From the NCBI RefSeq assembly GCF_003346775.1, contig NZ_CP031220.1:1-64000 (forward strand): a stretch of 64,000 nt of DNA, given 5' to 3'. Shown here piece after piece: positions 8,512-17,453 of this stretch (position 1 is its first letter; each line of letters starts with the position of its first letter). The translations under genes were made by a program, and so were the position numbers. The notes beneath the pieces are model-generated. The model was not told where the DNA came from. It searched no databases and saw only the letters and a program-made list of their open reading frames with translations. This DNA comes from Malaciobacter mytili LMG 24559. Its GTDB lineage: Bacteria > Campylobacterota > Campylobacteria > Campylobacterales > Arcobacteraceae.

Positions 8512-10878
8512 ATGCGAACAATAAGCATAGAAAATATTATTAAAGACAATATTGAAGTTTTTAATAAAAAACTAGGTGATGTACTTAAACCTAGATTTGA
8601 TATATACAATCCTAAAAAATATGATGCAATAATTAGTAGGATTTTAGATTCAGAAAGAAAATCTTTTCCAATGCAGGCACAAAAAATAGCAGCTATTGCA
8701 GATGAATTGAATAGAAAAAAACAAAAAGCTGTTATTCTAAGTGCAGAAATGGGTTCTGGGAAAACAGATATGGCTTCAAAAATTGCTGTTACGATAGCAA
8801 AAAATAAAAGAGTTAATTTTATTATGTGCCCTCCTCATTTAGTTGATAAATGGGAAAGTGAATTAAGGAAAACAGAAACAAGTTATGATAAGTTTAAAAT
8901 TATAAAAGTTTCAAAATGGGAAGAACTAATTCCTTATACAAATAGAGATATGAGAAAAGAAAAGGTTAGATACTTTTTTATTGTATCAAGAGAAGGGGCA
9001 AAACTTGGATATAAGAAAGAGATGGTATTTAATCTAAAAAAGAAAATAATTTATTCAGAAGAATTAATTGATGGGGAAAAAGAGTTAGTAAAAAAGTCAA
9101 TCTTTTCATTAAGATGCCCTGATTGTTCAACAGAAATATCTGAACTAACAAATTTTGATTTTTCTAAAATTGAAAATTTTCCAGTTAATGAACAAAAACA
9201 AATAATAAAAGAAAATTTAAGTAATGATTTCCCTAGAAAATGTCCTCATTGTAATACTATACTAAGACAAATAAGTTCAGAATATCAAAAAAAAGATAAT
9301 AGAATTAGGCTTAGTATTGCAGAGTATGTAAAAAGAACTTGGACAAAAGGTAAAATTGAATTATTAATCATTGATGAAATTCATGAATATAAAAGTTCAA
9401 ATTCTGGACAAGGTAATGCAATGGCACAACTTGCTTCAGTAAGTAAAAAAATTCTCGGTTTAACGGGAACATTACTCAATGGATATGCTTCTAGTTTATT
9501 TTATATATTATTTAGAATAAATCCTTATTTAATGAGTAATAAATTAGGTTATTCATATAAAGATGTCAGAATGTTTATCGAACATTTTGGAGCTTTTGAA
9601 AAACAATTTACTGCAGAAGAAGTAAAAGAAGGGAAAGTTACTAAAAAAGGTAAACAAATCAATATTAAAGAAAAACCTAAGATATCGCCAAATCTATTAA
9701 CTGTTTTATTAGATATGGTAGTTTTTCTAAGACTTGATGAAATTAAAATGGAGGAAGGAGAGGGATTGCCTCCATACAACGAAGAAGTCTTATTAGTAGA
9801 AAAAGATGAAAAGATTTTTGAAAAAACAGATAGTTATATTGATGTTCTAGCAGGAAAAGTAAAAAAGAATCCAAAATTACTTGGGAACTTAGCTAATGAT
9901 TCAATAGGTATATATGATATGCCTTTTAATGAATTTAATGCACAAAATGAGGTTATTTATAATCCTGAAATTTCAAGAGAAGAATTTGGACTATTAAATA
10001 AAGAAAAAGCACTGATAAAGTTAGTAGAACAAGAGTTTAACTTAAATAGAAAAGTTCTTGTATATGTCTACTTTTCTAATAAATCTATTGCACAAGACTT
10101 AATAAAAATACTTCAAAATAAATTTCCAAATAAAAAGATTTTATTTTTGCCACCATCTGTTAGTGCTAATAAAAGAGAAGAATGGATTAAAAACAATCCT
10201 TGTGATCTTTTACTTGCAAATCCTGAATTGGTAAAAACTGGATTGGATTTATTAGATTTTACTACTATCATTTTTTACGAAAGTACTTACAATATATTTA
10301 CTTTAAGACAAGCTAGTAGAAGAAGTTGGAGATTAGGGCAAAAAGAAAATATCAAAGTTATCTTTATGGCTTATAAAAGTACACCACAACATTTAGCATT
10401 AGACTTAATAAGTTCTAAAGTAAATGCTGCAAGTTCTTTGGAAGGTAGATTAAGTGGTGATGATGATTTAAGTGCTATGGCTGATGATGACTCAATTCAA
10501 TCAGCACTTGCAAAATCAATTTTAAAAGGTTATATAGCAAAAGATAATATAAATATGGAATCCTTTGAAAACTTTGGTTCAAATAGGGAATGGAACCCAT
10601 TTGAAAAATATTATCTTGATAGAAAAAATAAACATTTAACTTGTGAAATACTATCAAACAATGATAAAGAAATAAGAAACAACAACAATAATAATGTTTT
10701 AGAAAAAACATTAATTATTGAAAATGAGATTGTAAATAATCATAATGATACAAATACTTATAAATATGTATATTATGAAAAAGTAAAAGGTAAAAAAGAA
10801 TTTAAAAGAATGGAAATTGATATTGATGATAGAGATACATTAAATAGTATTGGTTCAATTCAATTAGCACTTTTTTAA
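8512..10878 (+). CDS. SNF2-type helicase with zinc insertion and clamp motif
   Basis: 788 aa superfamily 2 ATPase. Walker A GSGKTD (G81-T85), CPPHLVDKWESEL motif Ia region, DEIH (D288-H291), LTGTLLNG motif III. C-terminal helicase half has NPELVKTGLDLLDF and the QASRRSWRLGQ arginine-finger motif (Q600-Q610). A zinc-ribbon-like insertion between motifs Ia and II carries C202/C205 and C244/C247. The protein ends SIQLALF: QLALF at residues 784-788 matches the sliding-clamp binding consensus QLxLF, so it may ride on the DnaN encoded just upstream. Precise role (remodelling, replication restart, defence) is unknown. Confidence 0.85.
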   Translation: MRTISIENIIKDNIEVFNKKLGDVLKPRFDIYNPKKYDAIISRILDSERKSFPMQAQKIAAIADELNRKKQKAVILSAEMGSGKTDMASKIAVTIAKNKRVNFIMCPPHLVDKWESELRKTETSYDKFKIIKVSKWEELIPYTNRDMRKEKVRYFFIVSREGAKLGYKKEMVFNLKKKIIYSEELIDGEKELVKKSIFSLRCPDCSTEISELTNFDFSKIENFPVNEQKQIIKENLSNDFPRKCPHCNTILRQISSEYQKKDNRIRLSIAEYVKRTWTKGKIELLIIDEIHEYKSSNSGQGNAMAQLASVSKKILGLTGTLLNGYASSLFYILFRINPYLMSNKLGYSYKDVRMFIEHFGAFEKQFTAEEVKEGKVTKKGKQINIKEKPKISPNLLTVLLDMVVFLRLDEIKMEEGEGLPPYNEEVLLVEKDEKIFEKTDSYIDVLAGKVKKNPKLLGNLANDSIGIYDMPFNEFNAQNEVIYNPEISREEFGLLNKEKALIKLVEQEFNLNRKVLVYVYFSNKSIAQDLIKILQNKFPNKKILFLPPSVSANKREEWIKNNPCDLLLANPELVKTGLDLLDFTTIIFYESTYNIFTLRQASRRSWRLGQKENIKVIFMAYKSTPQHLALDLISSKVNAASSLEGRLSGDDDLSAMADDDSIQSALAKSILKGYIAKDNINMESFENFGSNREWNPFEKYYLDRKNKHLTCEILSNNDKEIRNNNNNNVLEKTLIIENEIVNNHNDTNTYKYVYYEKVKGKKEFKRMEIDIDDRDTLNSIGSIQLALF

Positions 10879-10890
10879 AAAAGGAAAATA

Positions 10891-12054
10891 ATGCAAAAAG
10901 ATAAATTAAGTAAACTAACAACTAAAGATAGAGTTCTTTATGATGGAATGTTAAGAGAAGTAATAAAAAGAGGTTCAAAACCTTTTTTATATATTGATAA
11001 TCAATTGATATCAATAAATGATATTTCTGATAAGATAGAGTACATAGAACTCTATGAACCAAAAATTTATTATGATGGGAGTAAAGGATATCTTGAAAAA
11101 TATATTCTAAATTCTAAAGATGAATTGGTTTTACTAGAGATATCAGGACAAGAAACTCAAATAAAAGCAATTAGCTCATTAGTTCTTTTAGGAAAGAAAA
11201 ATAAGAAGAATGAACTTAGTATTGATGAAATAAAAAGAGTTGATTTTTTTCAGAATGGATATCGAAGAAAAATACAAACATTAGAAGATGGAATTTCTAA
11301 TTGTTTAATTTATCATAGTAATTCAATTTCGGGGAAAGAGCAAAATATCATTTTTGGTAAAACAGAAGATGAAGTTTACACGAGATTTTTATCGTGGCTT
11401 AAAGATTCTGTACCTTATCCAACACATAAGGATTATAATAAAACATTATTTGAAGAATTAAAAAATAATAAGCATTTAGTAGAAATGCGTTCAAGAAATT
11501 TAATTGCATTTGAAATAAGTGTAGAGTTAATTTCTGATGAATATAAATTATTCAAAGAAATAGTAATTAATCTTCTAAAAAAACTTAATGTTTTAGAAGA
11601 TAAGATAGAGCAAAAGCAGAAAACTACAAATAAAGAGAAAATAAATTATCCAAAATCAACATATTTAACTGAAAAGCAAGTTAAAAATATTTACAAAAAG
11701 TTAGAAACATTACCTAATATTTATGAATATGATGGAGTTAAATATAAACCAGTTGGAATTAAATTATTTAGTCCTAATATGACTTATTATGTAGTTGAAG
11801 TAAATAAGAACGGGGATGAATGGTTTGAACCATATGAAAGATGCTTTGGATATGTTAAAAATGAATCAAATCCATCACTTTCTGAATGGGGATATTTTAG
11901 TATTCCTGAGCTTTTAGAGGTGCAAATACCTGTAAGATTTATAAACAATAGTGGACCAACAAATTTTCATGTTGGTTTTGAAATGGATTTATATTTTGAA
12001 GATAAATATATTGATATTAGAGGCAAAATATATAATAAAGATGAAATAGCATAG
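10891..12054 (+). CDS. Hypothetical protein coupled to helicase
   Basis: 387 aa, soluble. Mixed composition with a lysine-rich linker around residues 238-255 separating a 230-residue N-terminal part from a C-terminal part rich in beta-type sequence (YYVVEVNKNGDEWFEPYERCFGY). No motif recognised. Twelve bases after the SNF2 helicase with SD AAAGGAA, so probably a partner in the same operon. Confidence 0.65.
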   Translation: MQKDKLSKLTTKDRVLYDGMLREVIKRGSKPFLYIDNQLISINDISDKIEYIELYEPKIYYDGSKGYLEKYILNSKDELVLLEISGQETQIKAISSLVLLGKKNKKNELSIDEIKRVDFFQNGYRRKIQTLEDGISNCLIYHSNSISGKEQNIIFGKTEDEVYTRFLSWLKDSVPYPTHKDYNKTLFEELKNNKHLVEMRSRNLIAFEISVELISDEYKLFKEIVINLLKKLNVLEDKIEQKQKTTNKEKINYPKSTYLTEKQVKNIYKKLETLPNIYEYDGVKYKPVGIKLFSPNMTYYVVEVNKNGDEWFEPYERCFGYVKNESNPSLSEWGYFSIPELLEVQIPVRFINNSGPTNFHVGFEMDLYFEDKYIDIRGKIYNKDEIA

Positions 12055-12147
12055 TATTGTTTTCTCCCAAAAGGAGTTCGGTCAAATAAATTGACTTGGG
12101 ACTCCTTTGGAGCTCCTAAGTTTAATATAGTATTAGGAGAAATACTT
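12055..12147 (+). promoter_or_regulatory. Leader L6 with SD TTAGGAG
   Basis: P2 is long: CCAAAAGGAGTT pairs with GGACTCCTTTGG and GGTCAA continues toward TTGAC with small bulges. The short arm CTCCTAA at 12112-12119 is the exact complement of TTAGGAG, the SD of the next gene. Here the leader strands are built on GGAG/CTCC instead of GGATA/TATCC, and the SD has changed with them. Confidence 0.7.
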
Positions 12148-12300
12148 ATGATAAAAATAGTAAAAAAAAGAAAAGAAGTACTTGAAGAAAGATTTCTAGA
12201 ATTATTAAAATATGGAGTTGTAATTAATCCTGAAGTTTTAACAGATAAAGTTTTTAAAATAGTTAAAGAGGGAGTTAAGGATGAAAAACTTCAAGCTTAA
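12148..12300 (+). CDS. Hypothetical small basic protein
   Basis: 50 aa from the ATG at 12148, preceded by TTAGGAG; the longer frame to 12091 runs through the structured leader. Mostly one charged helix (KKRKEVLEERFLELLKYG). It overlaps the next gene by 20 bp, suggesting translational coupling. Function unknown. Confidence 0.55.
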   Translation: MIKIVKKRKEVLEERFLELLKYGVVINPEVLTDKVFKIVKEGVKDEKLQA

Positions 12301-12931
12301 ACCTAGAATTTTAGAATTTACTTCAGTTGAATTTTTAACAAGTTCTGAAAAAGAAAAGATATACAAAGACTTCGTAAAATTTTTGAACAATCATTTTAAA
12401 AAATCTTGTTTTTCTAAAAGATTATATAATCATTTTCATTTACATTGTGGTTTTATAGCTCATTATAATATTAATGGATTTTATGGTGAATATTTCTCAA
12501 TAGCAGCAAAGTTTCATAAATTATATAGTGGTTACTCTAATCTATCTGAATACGAAAAGTGCATCACATTAAAACCAAACGATACTGCGAGTGAGTGTTT
12601 TGTGGATATTTTTAAATCTTTAATTAATAAAAATGAACCATTGGGATTTTTTTTCCAAATGATTATGCAAAAAGATTCTTTTTATGGGGATAATAATTAT
12701 AAAGATATAAATGATGCAATTAAAAGTGCGTTTTTAGAGTATATAGAAACTTTCAATGAATATATAAATAAATCATTAGATAAATATGAGAATGATAATA
12801 AGAAAGAAAAGTTCAAAAAGAAGAAAGAAAAAATAATAGAAAAAACACTAATTGTAGAAGAAGTTGAAGAAAATAATGTTGTTCCTGTTATATATACAAG
12901 CAGTAAACAATTAACATTATTTGAATTTTAA
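12281..12931 (+). CDS. Hypothetical protein with C-terminal clamp motif
   Basis: 216 aa. SD GGAG 8 nt before the ATG, inside the upstream gene. Residues 1-150 are globular; 165-195 are a lysine/glutamate-rich helix (KKEKFKKKKEKIIEK); the end is SSKQLTLFEF, with QLTLF at residues 210-214, a strong match to the beta-clamp binding pentapeptide. The body is not recognised. The arrangement, a globular domain plus charged linker plus clamp tag, is typical of proteins recruited to replication forks. Confidence 0.65.
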   Translation: MKNFKLKPRILEFTSVEFLTSSEKEKIYKDFVKFLNNHFKKSCFSKRLYNHFHLHCGFIAHYNINGFYGEYFSIAAKFHKLYSGYSNLSEYEKCITLKPNDTASECFVDIFKSLINKNEPLGFFFQMIMQKDSFYGDNNYKDINDAIKSAFLEYIETFNEYINKSLDKYENDNKKEKFKKKKEKIIEKTLIVEEVEENNVVPVIYTSSKQLTLFEF

Positions 12932-12952
12932 ATATAAAAATTAAAGGAAATT

Positions 12953-13306
12953 ATGATGAAAAAAATTATATTAGATGGATATGAAGATATGGAATTATAC
13001 TTAGAAATTGTTGAATATGAATCAAATAATACAAAAGCTGTATTTATAAACTCTTTAGAGAGTTATGAAGATAGTTCTTGTTTGGAGACTTTTTTGGAAA
13101 TTACAACAAATCATGAAGATGCTGAAAAATACCTAGGTGCTGATGAGATTTTGGTTAAAACTTGGTCTGAAAATGAACCTTTCGTGAAATCATTATTATC
13201 TAGTGGTTTTTTTGAAGATACAGGACGAAGAATAGAAGTATCTCAATGGTGCGAAGCTGCTATATGGAAACTAACAAATATATCAAATAGTTCTCAAGGA
13301 TTATAA
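12953..13306 (+). CDS. Hypothetical acidic protein
   Basis: 117 aa (115 if the second of the tandem ATGs is used; both have AAGGA at workable distance). Strongly acidic, with conserved-looking DGYEDMELYLEIVEYESN and SQWCEAAIW. Acidity could reflect DNA mimicry, but nothing else supports that. Ends one base before the methyltransferase gene, so co-translated. Confidence 0.55.
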   Translation: MMKKIILDGYEDMELYLEIVEYESNNTKAVFINSLESYEDSSCLETFLEITTNHEDAEKYLGADEILVKTWSENEPFVKSLLSSGFFEDTGRRIEVSQWCEAAIWKLTNISNSSQGL

Positions 13307-13307
13307 A

Positions 13308-14339
13308 ATGGCTAGATTGGAAAGTGATTTAAAGAAAGGATATTATCCTACAAGTACATTAACTGTAAAAAAGATATTTGATAAATTCTTAATCTTTAAT
13401 ACAGAAAAAAAGACAATAGCATTAGATAGTTGTGCAGGTGAGGGTGATGTTATAGAATATATTTCAAATAACTATAACTGTAAATCATATGCAGTAGAAC
13501 TTGATATTGTAAGAGCACAAAAAGCAATGACTAAAAATATCTATAAGGTTTTAAATCAAGATGCAATTTTTGAGATTAAAAAAAGTAATTGGTTTGCAGG
13601 TTTAAATTTTTTAAATCCTCCTTATGGAATTAATAGTATGAAAAAAAGACTTGAACTTGCATTTCTTCAATCTTGGGGAACTGCTACTATAAAAAATGGT
13701 GTATTAATTCTAGTAATAAATCCATCATCTTTTGATGAAGAATTTGTTAGAGTAATTCATCGGCAAGGATATAAATTAATTGCTTCTGTATATGATGATA
13801 CAAATGATGATTATAAAAATTATAAACAATTTTTCTTAATCTTACAAAGAATAGGAAGTTCTTATAGAGATCCTTTAAGCAAATTAATGAGTGCTTATAA
13901 TGATAAAAGAAATATCAATGATATAAAAGATGATGAGATTAATAAAATAAATGTTGCAACAGGTGTTGAACCGAATACTTTTATTGAAATTGAAATTCCT
14001 AGATGGAAAATGAAAAGAATACTTGAAAAATCAACATTATATGATGATTTTATAAAAGATATTAATTCACAAACATTTTTGAAGGAAGCAATTGAACATC
14101 CAAATGAAGGTCAAGCAGCTCTATTAATTGCATCAGGTATCATTGAAGATATCATTGAGGTTAATATAGATGGACAATTAGAAAAAATTATTACAAAAGG
14201 AACTGTTTATAAATATCAAAAAACAAGTGATGTTTGTAATAATGATGGAAAAATAGATAAAGTTAAAGAAGTAGATGCATATAAGACAGAAATATACGCA
14301 TTAAGTCTTACAAAAGGTGATTATATAAAATGTACATAA
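13308..14339 (+). CDS. N6-adenine-type DNA methyltransferase (NPPYG)
   Basis: 343 aa SAM-dependent methyltransferase. Motif I ALDSCAGEGDV (D40-D47) binds SAM; motif IV LNPPYG (N103-G107) is the amino-methyltransferase catalytic loop. Order and size resemble the class found as lone genes on plasmids and phages (DUF6094-like). No separate target-recognition domain is obvious; the region after 200 may serve. No restriction enzyme is adjacent, so it may act in self-modification or anti-restriction. Starts immediately after the preceding stop. Confidence 0.8.
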   Translation: MARLESDLKKGYYPTSTLTVKKIFDKFLIFNTEKKTIALDSCAGEGDVIEYISNNYNCKSYAVELDIVRAQKAMTKNIYKVLNQDAIFEIKKSNWFAGLNFLNPPYGINSMKKRLELAFLQSWGTATIKNGVLILVINPSSFDEEFVRVIHRQGYKLIASVYDDTNDDYKNYKQFFLILQRIGSSYRDPLSKLMSAYNDKRNINDIKDDEINKINVATGVEPNTFIEIEIPRWKMKRILEKSTLYDDFIKDINSQTFLKEAIEHPNEGQAALLIASGIIEDIIEVNIDGQLEKIITKGTVYKYQKTSDVCNNDGKIDKVKEVDAYKTEIYALSLTKGDYIKCT

Positions 14340-14348
14340 GGAATAAAT

Positions 14349-14825
14349 ATGTGTAAAAATTTTTTTAGAAAAAAAGATACAGCATTAAAACACTTTACAA
14401 TTGCTGCAAAAGTATTTGTTAAAGTAATTAAGTATTCATACCTAATGAATAGTATATTAAAAGCATATACTTTAAAAAGTTATTCATTCGATGAAAAGAA
14501 TGATATTACAATCGACAATTGTATTTTTTACTTTGAAGAAATTAATGAAGAACTTTTACATTTAAAAGATATCAAAATAATTAAAATTGAAGATAAAAAA
14601 GAAAAATTTGTGTTTAACTTAACATTGCACTTTTTAGAAAGAGTATTTGAAAGAAACTTAAAATATTTTGATTGGAGTATTTTATGTAATATTTATAAAG
14701 AGGCTCTTAAAAGTAATCATATTAAAAGTTTTAAATATGAAATTTGCAATAGTCGTTCAACTTGTGAGTATGCGATTGATAATAATACTATCTCTATTAT
14801 TACTGGTTGGAATGGAATAAGATAA
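14349..14825 (+). CDS. Hypothetical protein
   Basis: 158 aa, start ATG with AAGGAAT upstream. Charged, helical N-terminus with acidic middle (FYFEEINEELLHLKDIK) and LHFLERVFERNLKYFDW. Soluble. Ends 22 bp before repeat copy 1. Not recognised. Confidence 0.6.
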   Translation: MCKNFFRKKDTALKHFTIAAKVFVKVIKYSYLMNSILKAYTLKSYSFDEKNDITIDNCIFYFEEINEELLHLKDIKIIKIEDKKEKFVFNLTLHFLERVFERNLKYFDWSILCNIYKEALKSNHIKSFKYEICNSRSTCEYAIDNNTISIITGWNGIR

Positions 14826-14902
14826 TAGTCATATGACTTATAAAATTTACTGTCCCAAAATGGGACAGTAAATAAGGGAGAGAATTAAAACGATAAGTTT
14901 TT

Positions 14903-14922
14903 CCTTGAAAGAGGTTTTTTTT
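14903..14922 (+). terminator. Intrinsic terminator in repeat copy 1
   Basis: CCTT-GAAA-GAGG hairpin followed by eight T. The stem is short but the GAAA tetraloop and T8 tract are convincing. It would stop transcripts of the upstream operon before the repeat's own promoter; equivalent sequence is in all four copies. Confidence 0.65.
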
Positions 14923-15048
14923 ATATATATAAACAGACTAAAAAACAGACAAAGAACAATAAATATAATACTCAAATCTCAAAAGAAACACTAAGTAATA
15001 TTTAACAAATAATTAGCTATATTAATAGTATTCATTTTTTGAATTATC

Positions 15049-15054
15049 TATAAT
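15049..15054 (+). promoter_or_regulatory. -10 box TATAAT in repeat copy 1
   Basis: Perfect TATAAT in a T/A-rich stretch. No clear -35, which is usual for sigma-70 promoters of Campylobacterota. Transcription would start near 15062, just before the structured RNA. Present in all four copies; copy 3 lacks one following AAT triplet. Confidence 0.55.
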
Positions 15055-15069
15055 AATAATAGATATAAG

Positions 15070-15245
15070 TTTGTTGCGAGAGCAATAAGCTGTGCCAAAA
15101 AGGCAAATGGAGTAGAGATACATCCAAAAGGGCAAAAGTTTGTAAACTATAAGATAGAAGTCTTGTAGCCCAGGTGAGAAACCAAAAGAAGTTTGCGAAG
15201 GTATAGTCTATAATCTAAATAATTAGATTGTAGAGTGTTTCAGAG
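15070..15245 (+). ncRNA. Candidate structured RNA, copy 1
   Basis: Helices seen: TTGC-GAGA-GCAA (15074-15085); TGCC-A5-GGCA (15093-15105); TGGA GTA-GAGA-TAC A TCCA (15108-15126); a three-way junction closed by GGGC (15130) and GCCC (15168), holding AGTTT/AAACT and AAGA/TCTT; GGT-GAGAA-ACC (15173-15183); and CTATAATCTAA / TTAGATTGTAG (15208-15233). Three GAGA loops of GNRA type and A-rich joints suggest a compact fold. Every copy is nearly identical, so covariation cannot be judged. GAAGGTATAGTC at 15198 resembles a group I intron S element, but the rest of that core is missing. Confidence 0.6.
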
Positions 15246-15246
15246 T

Positions 15247-15350
15247 AGTTGCTCAAAAGAGCTAACCCGTAAAGGGATACAAAAGATTGTATTCCTTACG
15301 GGATACTACTATTTGTATCCTTTTAGTTTTTAACTTATAAAAGGATAAAA
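15247..15350 (+). promoter_or_regulatory. Leader L7 in repeat copy 1
   Basis: Best-formed leader. P1: GCTC-AAAA-GAGC. P2: CCCGTAA(A)GGGATACAA / TTGTATTCCTTACGGG, 16 bp with one bulge. P3: GGATAC / GTATCC. Arm TATCCTTTT is perfectly complementary over 9 bp to AAAAGGATA, the SD region of the methyltransferase gene, so P3 and SD occlusion are mutually exclusive. Confidence 0.8.
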
Positions 15351-16760
15351 ATGAGTGCAAATAACTTAATAAAAACTTATTCTTCAAAAATTGGTGATAA
15401 AGACGGTACAAAAAGAGTTTGGATTGAATCACAAAAAATTCATGAAACATTAATGGCTGAACATTTAAAGTATGAACCAGAGTATGATTTTGAAAATAAA
15501 AAAATTATACTTAGACCAGGTTTTACACATTCAATTATAGTAAGACAAAAAAATAATATGCCTGTAATTGATATTGTTAATAGGAATATTAATAAAATTT
15601 TTGATGGTTATAATCATATTGTTATAAAATTATATAATGATGAAATCATTATTGAACCATTAAAAGAAGAAACAGAACAAAAAAGAGCAAAAGAAAAATC
15701 AAACAATAAAACTCCAACAATGATTGAAATATTTGCAGGTGGTGGAACTTTAGTTAAATCTTTAAAAGATGCAGGTATAAAACCAATTGCAGCAATTGAG
15801 CTTGAAGATAAATATCTTCAAAATACAGAGTTAAATAATCCAAATATTATTACTTATTGTGGAGATTTAGCAAAATTAGATATTTCATTATTGCCTGATG
15901 CAGATATTATAAGTGCAGGAATTCCTTGTGAAGGTTATAGTCAAGCACAAACTAAAGCAGAAAAGTTTGAAGCTCATCCTACGGGTTCATTAGGTTTTTA
16001 TGTGTTGAAAATTATAGATGCTATAAGACCTGCAGTTGTATTGATAGAAGAGGTACCAAATTTTAAAAATTCAGCGATAGCTACAATGGCAAGATATGTT
16101 CTTACTTCAATGGGATACAATATTTCAGAAACAGAATTGATTGGTTCTGATTATGGTTCTCTTACAAAAAGAAAAAGATATTGTATGGTTGCTTCAATTA
16201 AAAAAGGTTTCAAATTTCTTGATTCTTACAAAATAGAGTGTAATAAAACAGTTAAGGATATCTTAGAAATTCCTATTGATGATAGAGAATGGCATTCAAT
16301 ACATAATTCAAGGCTTGCAAGTTTTTATTTAAAAAAAGAAGCAGAACATATTGCAAAAGGTAATGGATTTAGAATAGCTAGAACATCAATTAATGATAAT
16401 ATTACTGCTACTATAACAAAAGGTCATTATTTGCAAAGAATAACTGAACCAATACTGGTTCATCCTGAAGATTCAAATTGTTTTTCTATTTTTACACCTA
16501 GAGAAATTGCAAGAATTAATAGTCTTCCTGATGATTTTAAATTGCCTGAAGCAAAGACTACAAGTGGAGAAATTATAGGTCAAGGTGTTTGCTATAATGC
16601 TTTTAATGCAGTAGGTAAAATGATTGTTCAACACTTTAATAGTATTGAATATGATGAAGAAAAAGAGAAACTATTAGCTTTTAAAGAAAAAATAAATACA
16701 ACTAATGTTGATTATACAAATGATCAAATTAGTTGCTTTTTTAATGGAACACTTTTTTAA
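15351..16760 (+). CDS. C5-cytosine DNA methyltransferase 1
   Basis: 469 aa. Methylates cytosine C5. Motif I IEIFAGGGTL (F128-T133), motif IV GIPCEGYS with catalytic C193, motif VI LIEEVPNF (E233; the usual ENV is EEV), motif VIII TKRKRY, motif X IGQGVCYNAF. The recognition region between VIII and IX is short. Residues 1-120 form an extra domain (PVIDIVNRNINKIF, IVIKLYNDEIIIEPL) that recurs in the methyltransferases at 22857 and 41131. The start MSAN is contributed by repeat copy 1. Ends FFNGTLF, a possible weak clamp tail. No cognate endonuclease nearby. Confidence 0.88.
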   Translation: MSANNLIKTYSSKIGDKDGTKRVWIESQKIHETLMAEHLKYEPEYDFENKKIILRPGFTHSIIVRQKNNMPVIDIVNRNINKIFDGYNHIVIKLYNDEIIIEPLKEETEQKRAKEKSNNKTPTMIEIFAGGGTLVKSLKDAGIKPIAAIELEDKYLQNTELNNPNIITYCGDLAKLDISLLPDADIISAGIPCEGYSQAQTKAEKFEAHPTGSLGFYVLKIIDAIRPAVVLIEEVPNFKNSAIATMARYVLTSMGYNISETELIGSDYGSLTKRKRYCMVASIKKGFKFLDSYKIECNKTVKDILEIPIDDREWHSIHNSRLASFYLKKEAEHIAKGNGFRIARTSINDNITATITKGHYLQRITEPILVHPEDSNCFSIFTPREIARINSLPDDFKLPEAKTTSGEIIGQGVCYNAFNAVGKMIVQHFNSIEYDEEKEKLLAFKEKINTTNVDYTNDQISCFFNGTLF

Positions 16761-16863
16761 ACAACTTAAAAAAATAATTTAATGTTGCCAATAAGAAATA
16801 ATTGAACCTTGTTTTAATTTATAACTTTAAGGCTAATACTAATATGAAAGAAAAAGAGAAAAA

Positions 16864-17304
16864 ATGAAAAAGATTAAAAAAATAATCAAAAAACTTTTAA
16901 GATATACTAAAGATAAAAATATTGAAGAGTTAATTGGCTATTCTAAAAAATATAATGCAATTATAACAATTGCTTGTAAAGATTATCCTTTTAATTTCGA
17001 AATACAAGATATGCTAAATAACCTAGATAAAATTCAATGGGATAAACTTCTAAAGTATTTTGAAAATGGTCTGTCTTATCTTAAAGAACTTGAGATTTTT
17101 GAAGAAAAAATTATTCTTCAAAATATAGAAAGAGCTAATGAAGATAATTCATTAGTTGTTGAATTAAAATATAAGGGAATGAGTATTCATAACCCATATT
17201 ATGATGAATCAGGTATTGAAAGTGTAGAACCTTTTAAATATTATAAGAAATATTATGTTTATTGGTTAAAAAGAATAGAAGTTTTATATTTAGAAAGTAT
17301 TTAA
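16864..17304 (+). CDS. Hypothetical protein
   Basis: 146 aa with a very basic start (MKKIKKIIKKLLRYTKDK) and a more acidic body. Upstream 16784-16863 contains GTTGCC and GGCTAAT like the leaders but no stable P2, so it is at most a decayed leader; SD is a weak GAGA run. Not recognised. Confidence 0.55.
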   Translation: MKKIKKIIKKLLRYTKDKNIEELIGYSKKYNAIITIACKDYPFNFEIQDMLNNLDKIQWDKLLKYFENGLSYLKELEIFEEKIILQNIERANEDNSLVVELKYKGMSIHNPYYDESGIESVEPFKYYKKYYVYWLKRIEVLYLESI

Positions 17305-17377
17305 AAAAATTAGATACTTAAAAAATGTAAATGTTGTCAATTGAAGTATTGAACTTTTTTTGAGAATTTTATAAATT

Positions 17378-17453
17378 AACACCTAATGAGGGTATATTTT
17401 TACCCTCATGGGTACTAATATATCTCTCATTTATTATAAAAAAAGGAAAATAA
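17378..17453 (+). promoter_or_regulatory. Leader L9
   Basis: P2: TGAGGGTA / TACCCTCA inside ACC / GGT. A GGGTA arm and a TATCTCTC arm follow, but P3 and the SD pairing (SD AAAAGGAAAA) are weaker than elsewhere. P1 is replaced by GTTGTC...  without a clear partner. Confidence 0.55.

Larger units (their letters stand above)
14848..15362 (+). repeat. 515-bp cassette repeat, copy 1
   Basis: First of four near-identical direct repeats (others at 21747, 35447, 45596). In order: palindrome TACTGTCCCA / TGGGACAGTA, terminator-like hairpin, AT-rich promoter region, a structured RNA of about 175 nt, one tandem-hairpin leader, and the first four codons ATG AGT GCA AAT of the following gene. Copies differ at only a handful of positions, e.g. 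ATTT versus CATTT and one 3-bp deletion in copy 3. So close an identity next to unrelated genes means recent spread or ongoing gene conversion. Here it drives a C5-methyltransferase. Confidence 0.95.

Noticed and set aside
15070-15245. Group I intron in the repeat
   Set aside because: GAAGGTATAGTC resembles the S element, but a pairing R element with the guanosine-binding pair, P/Q elements and flanking exons are missing, and the unit ends in a start codon.
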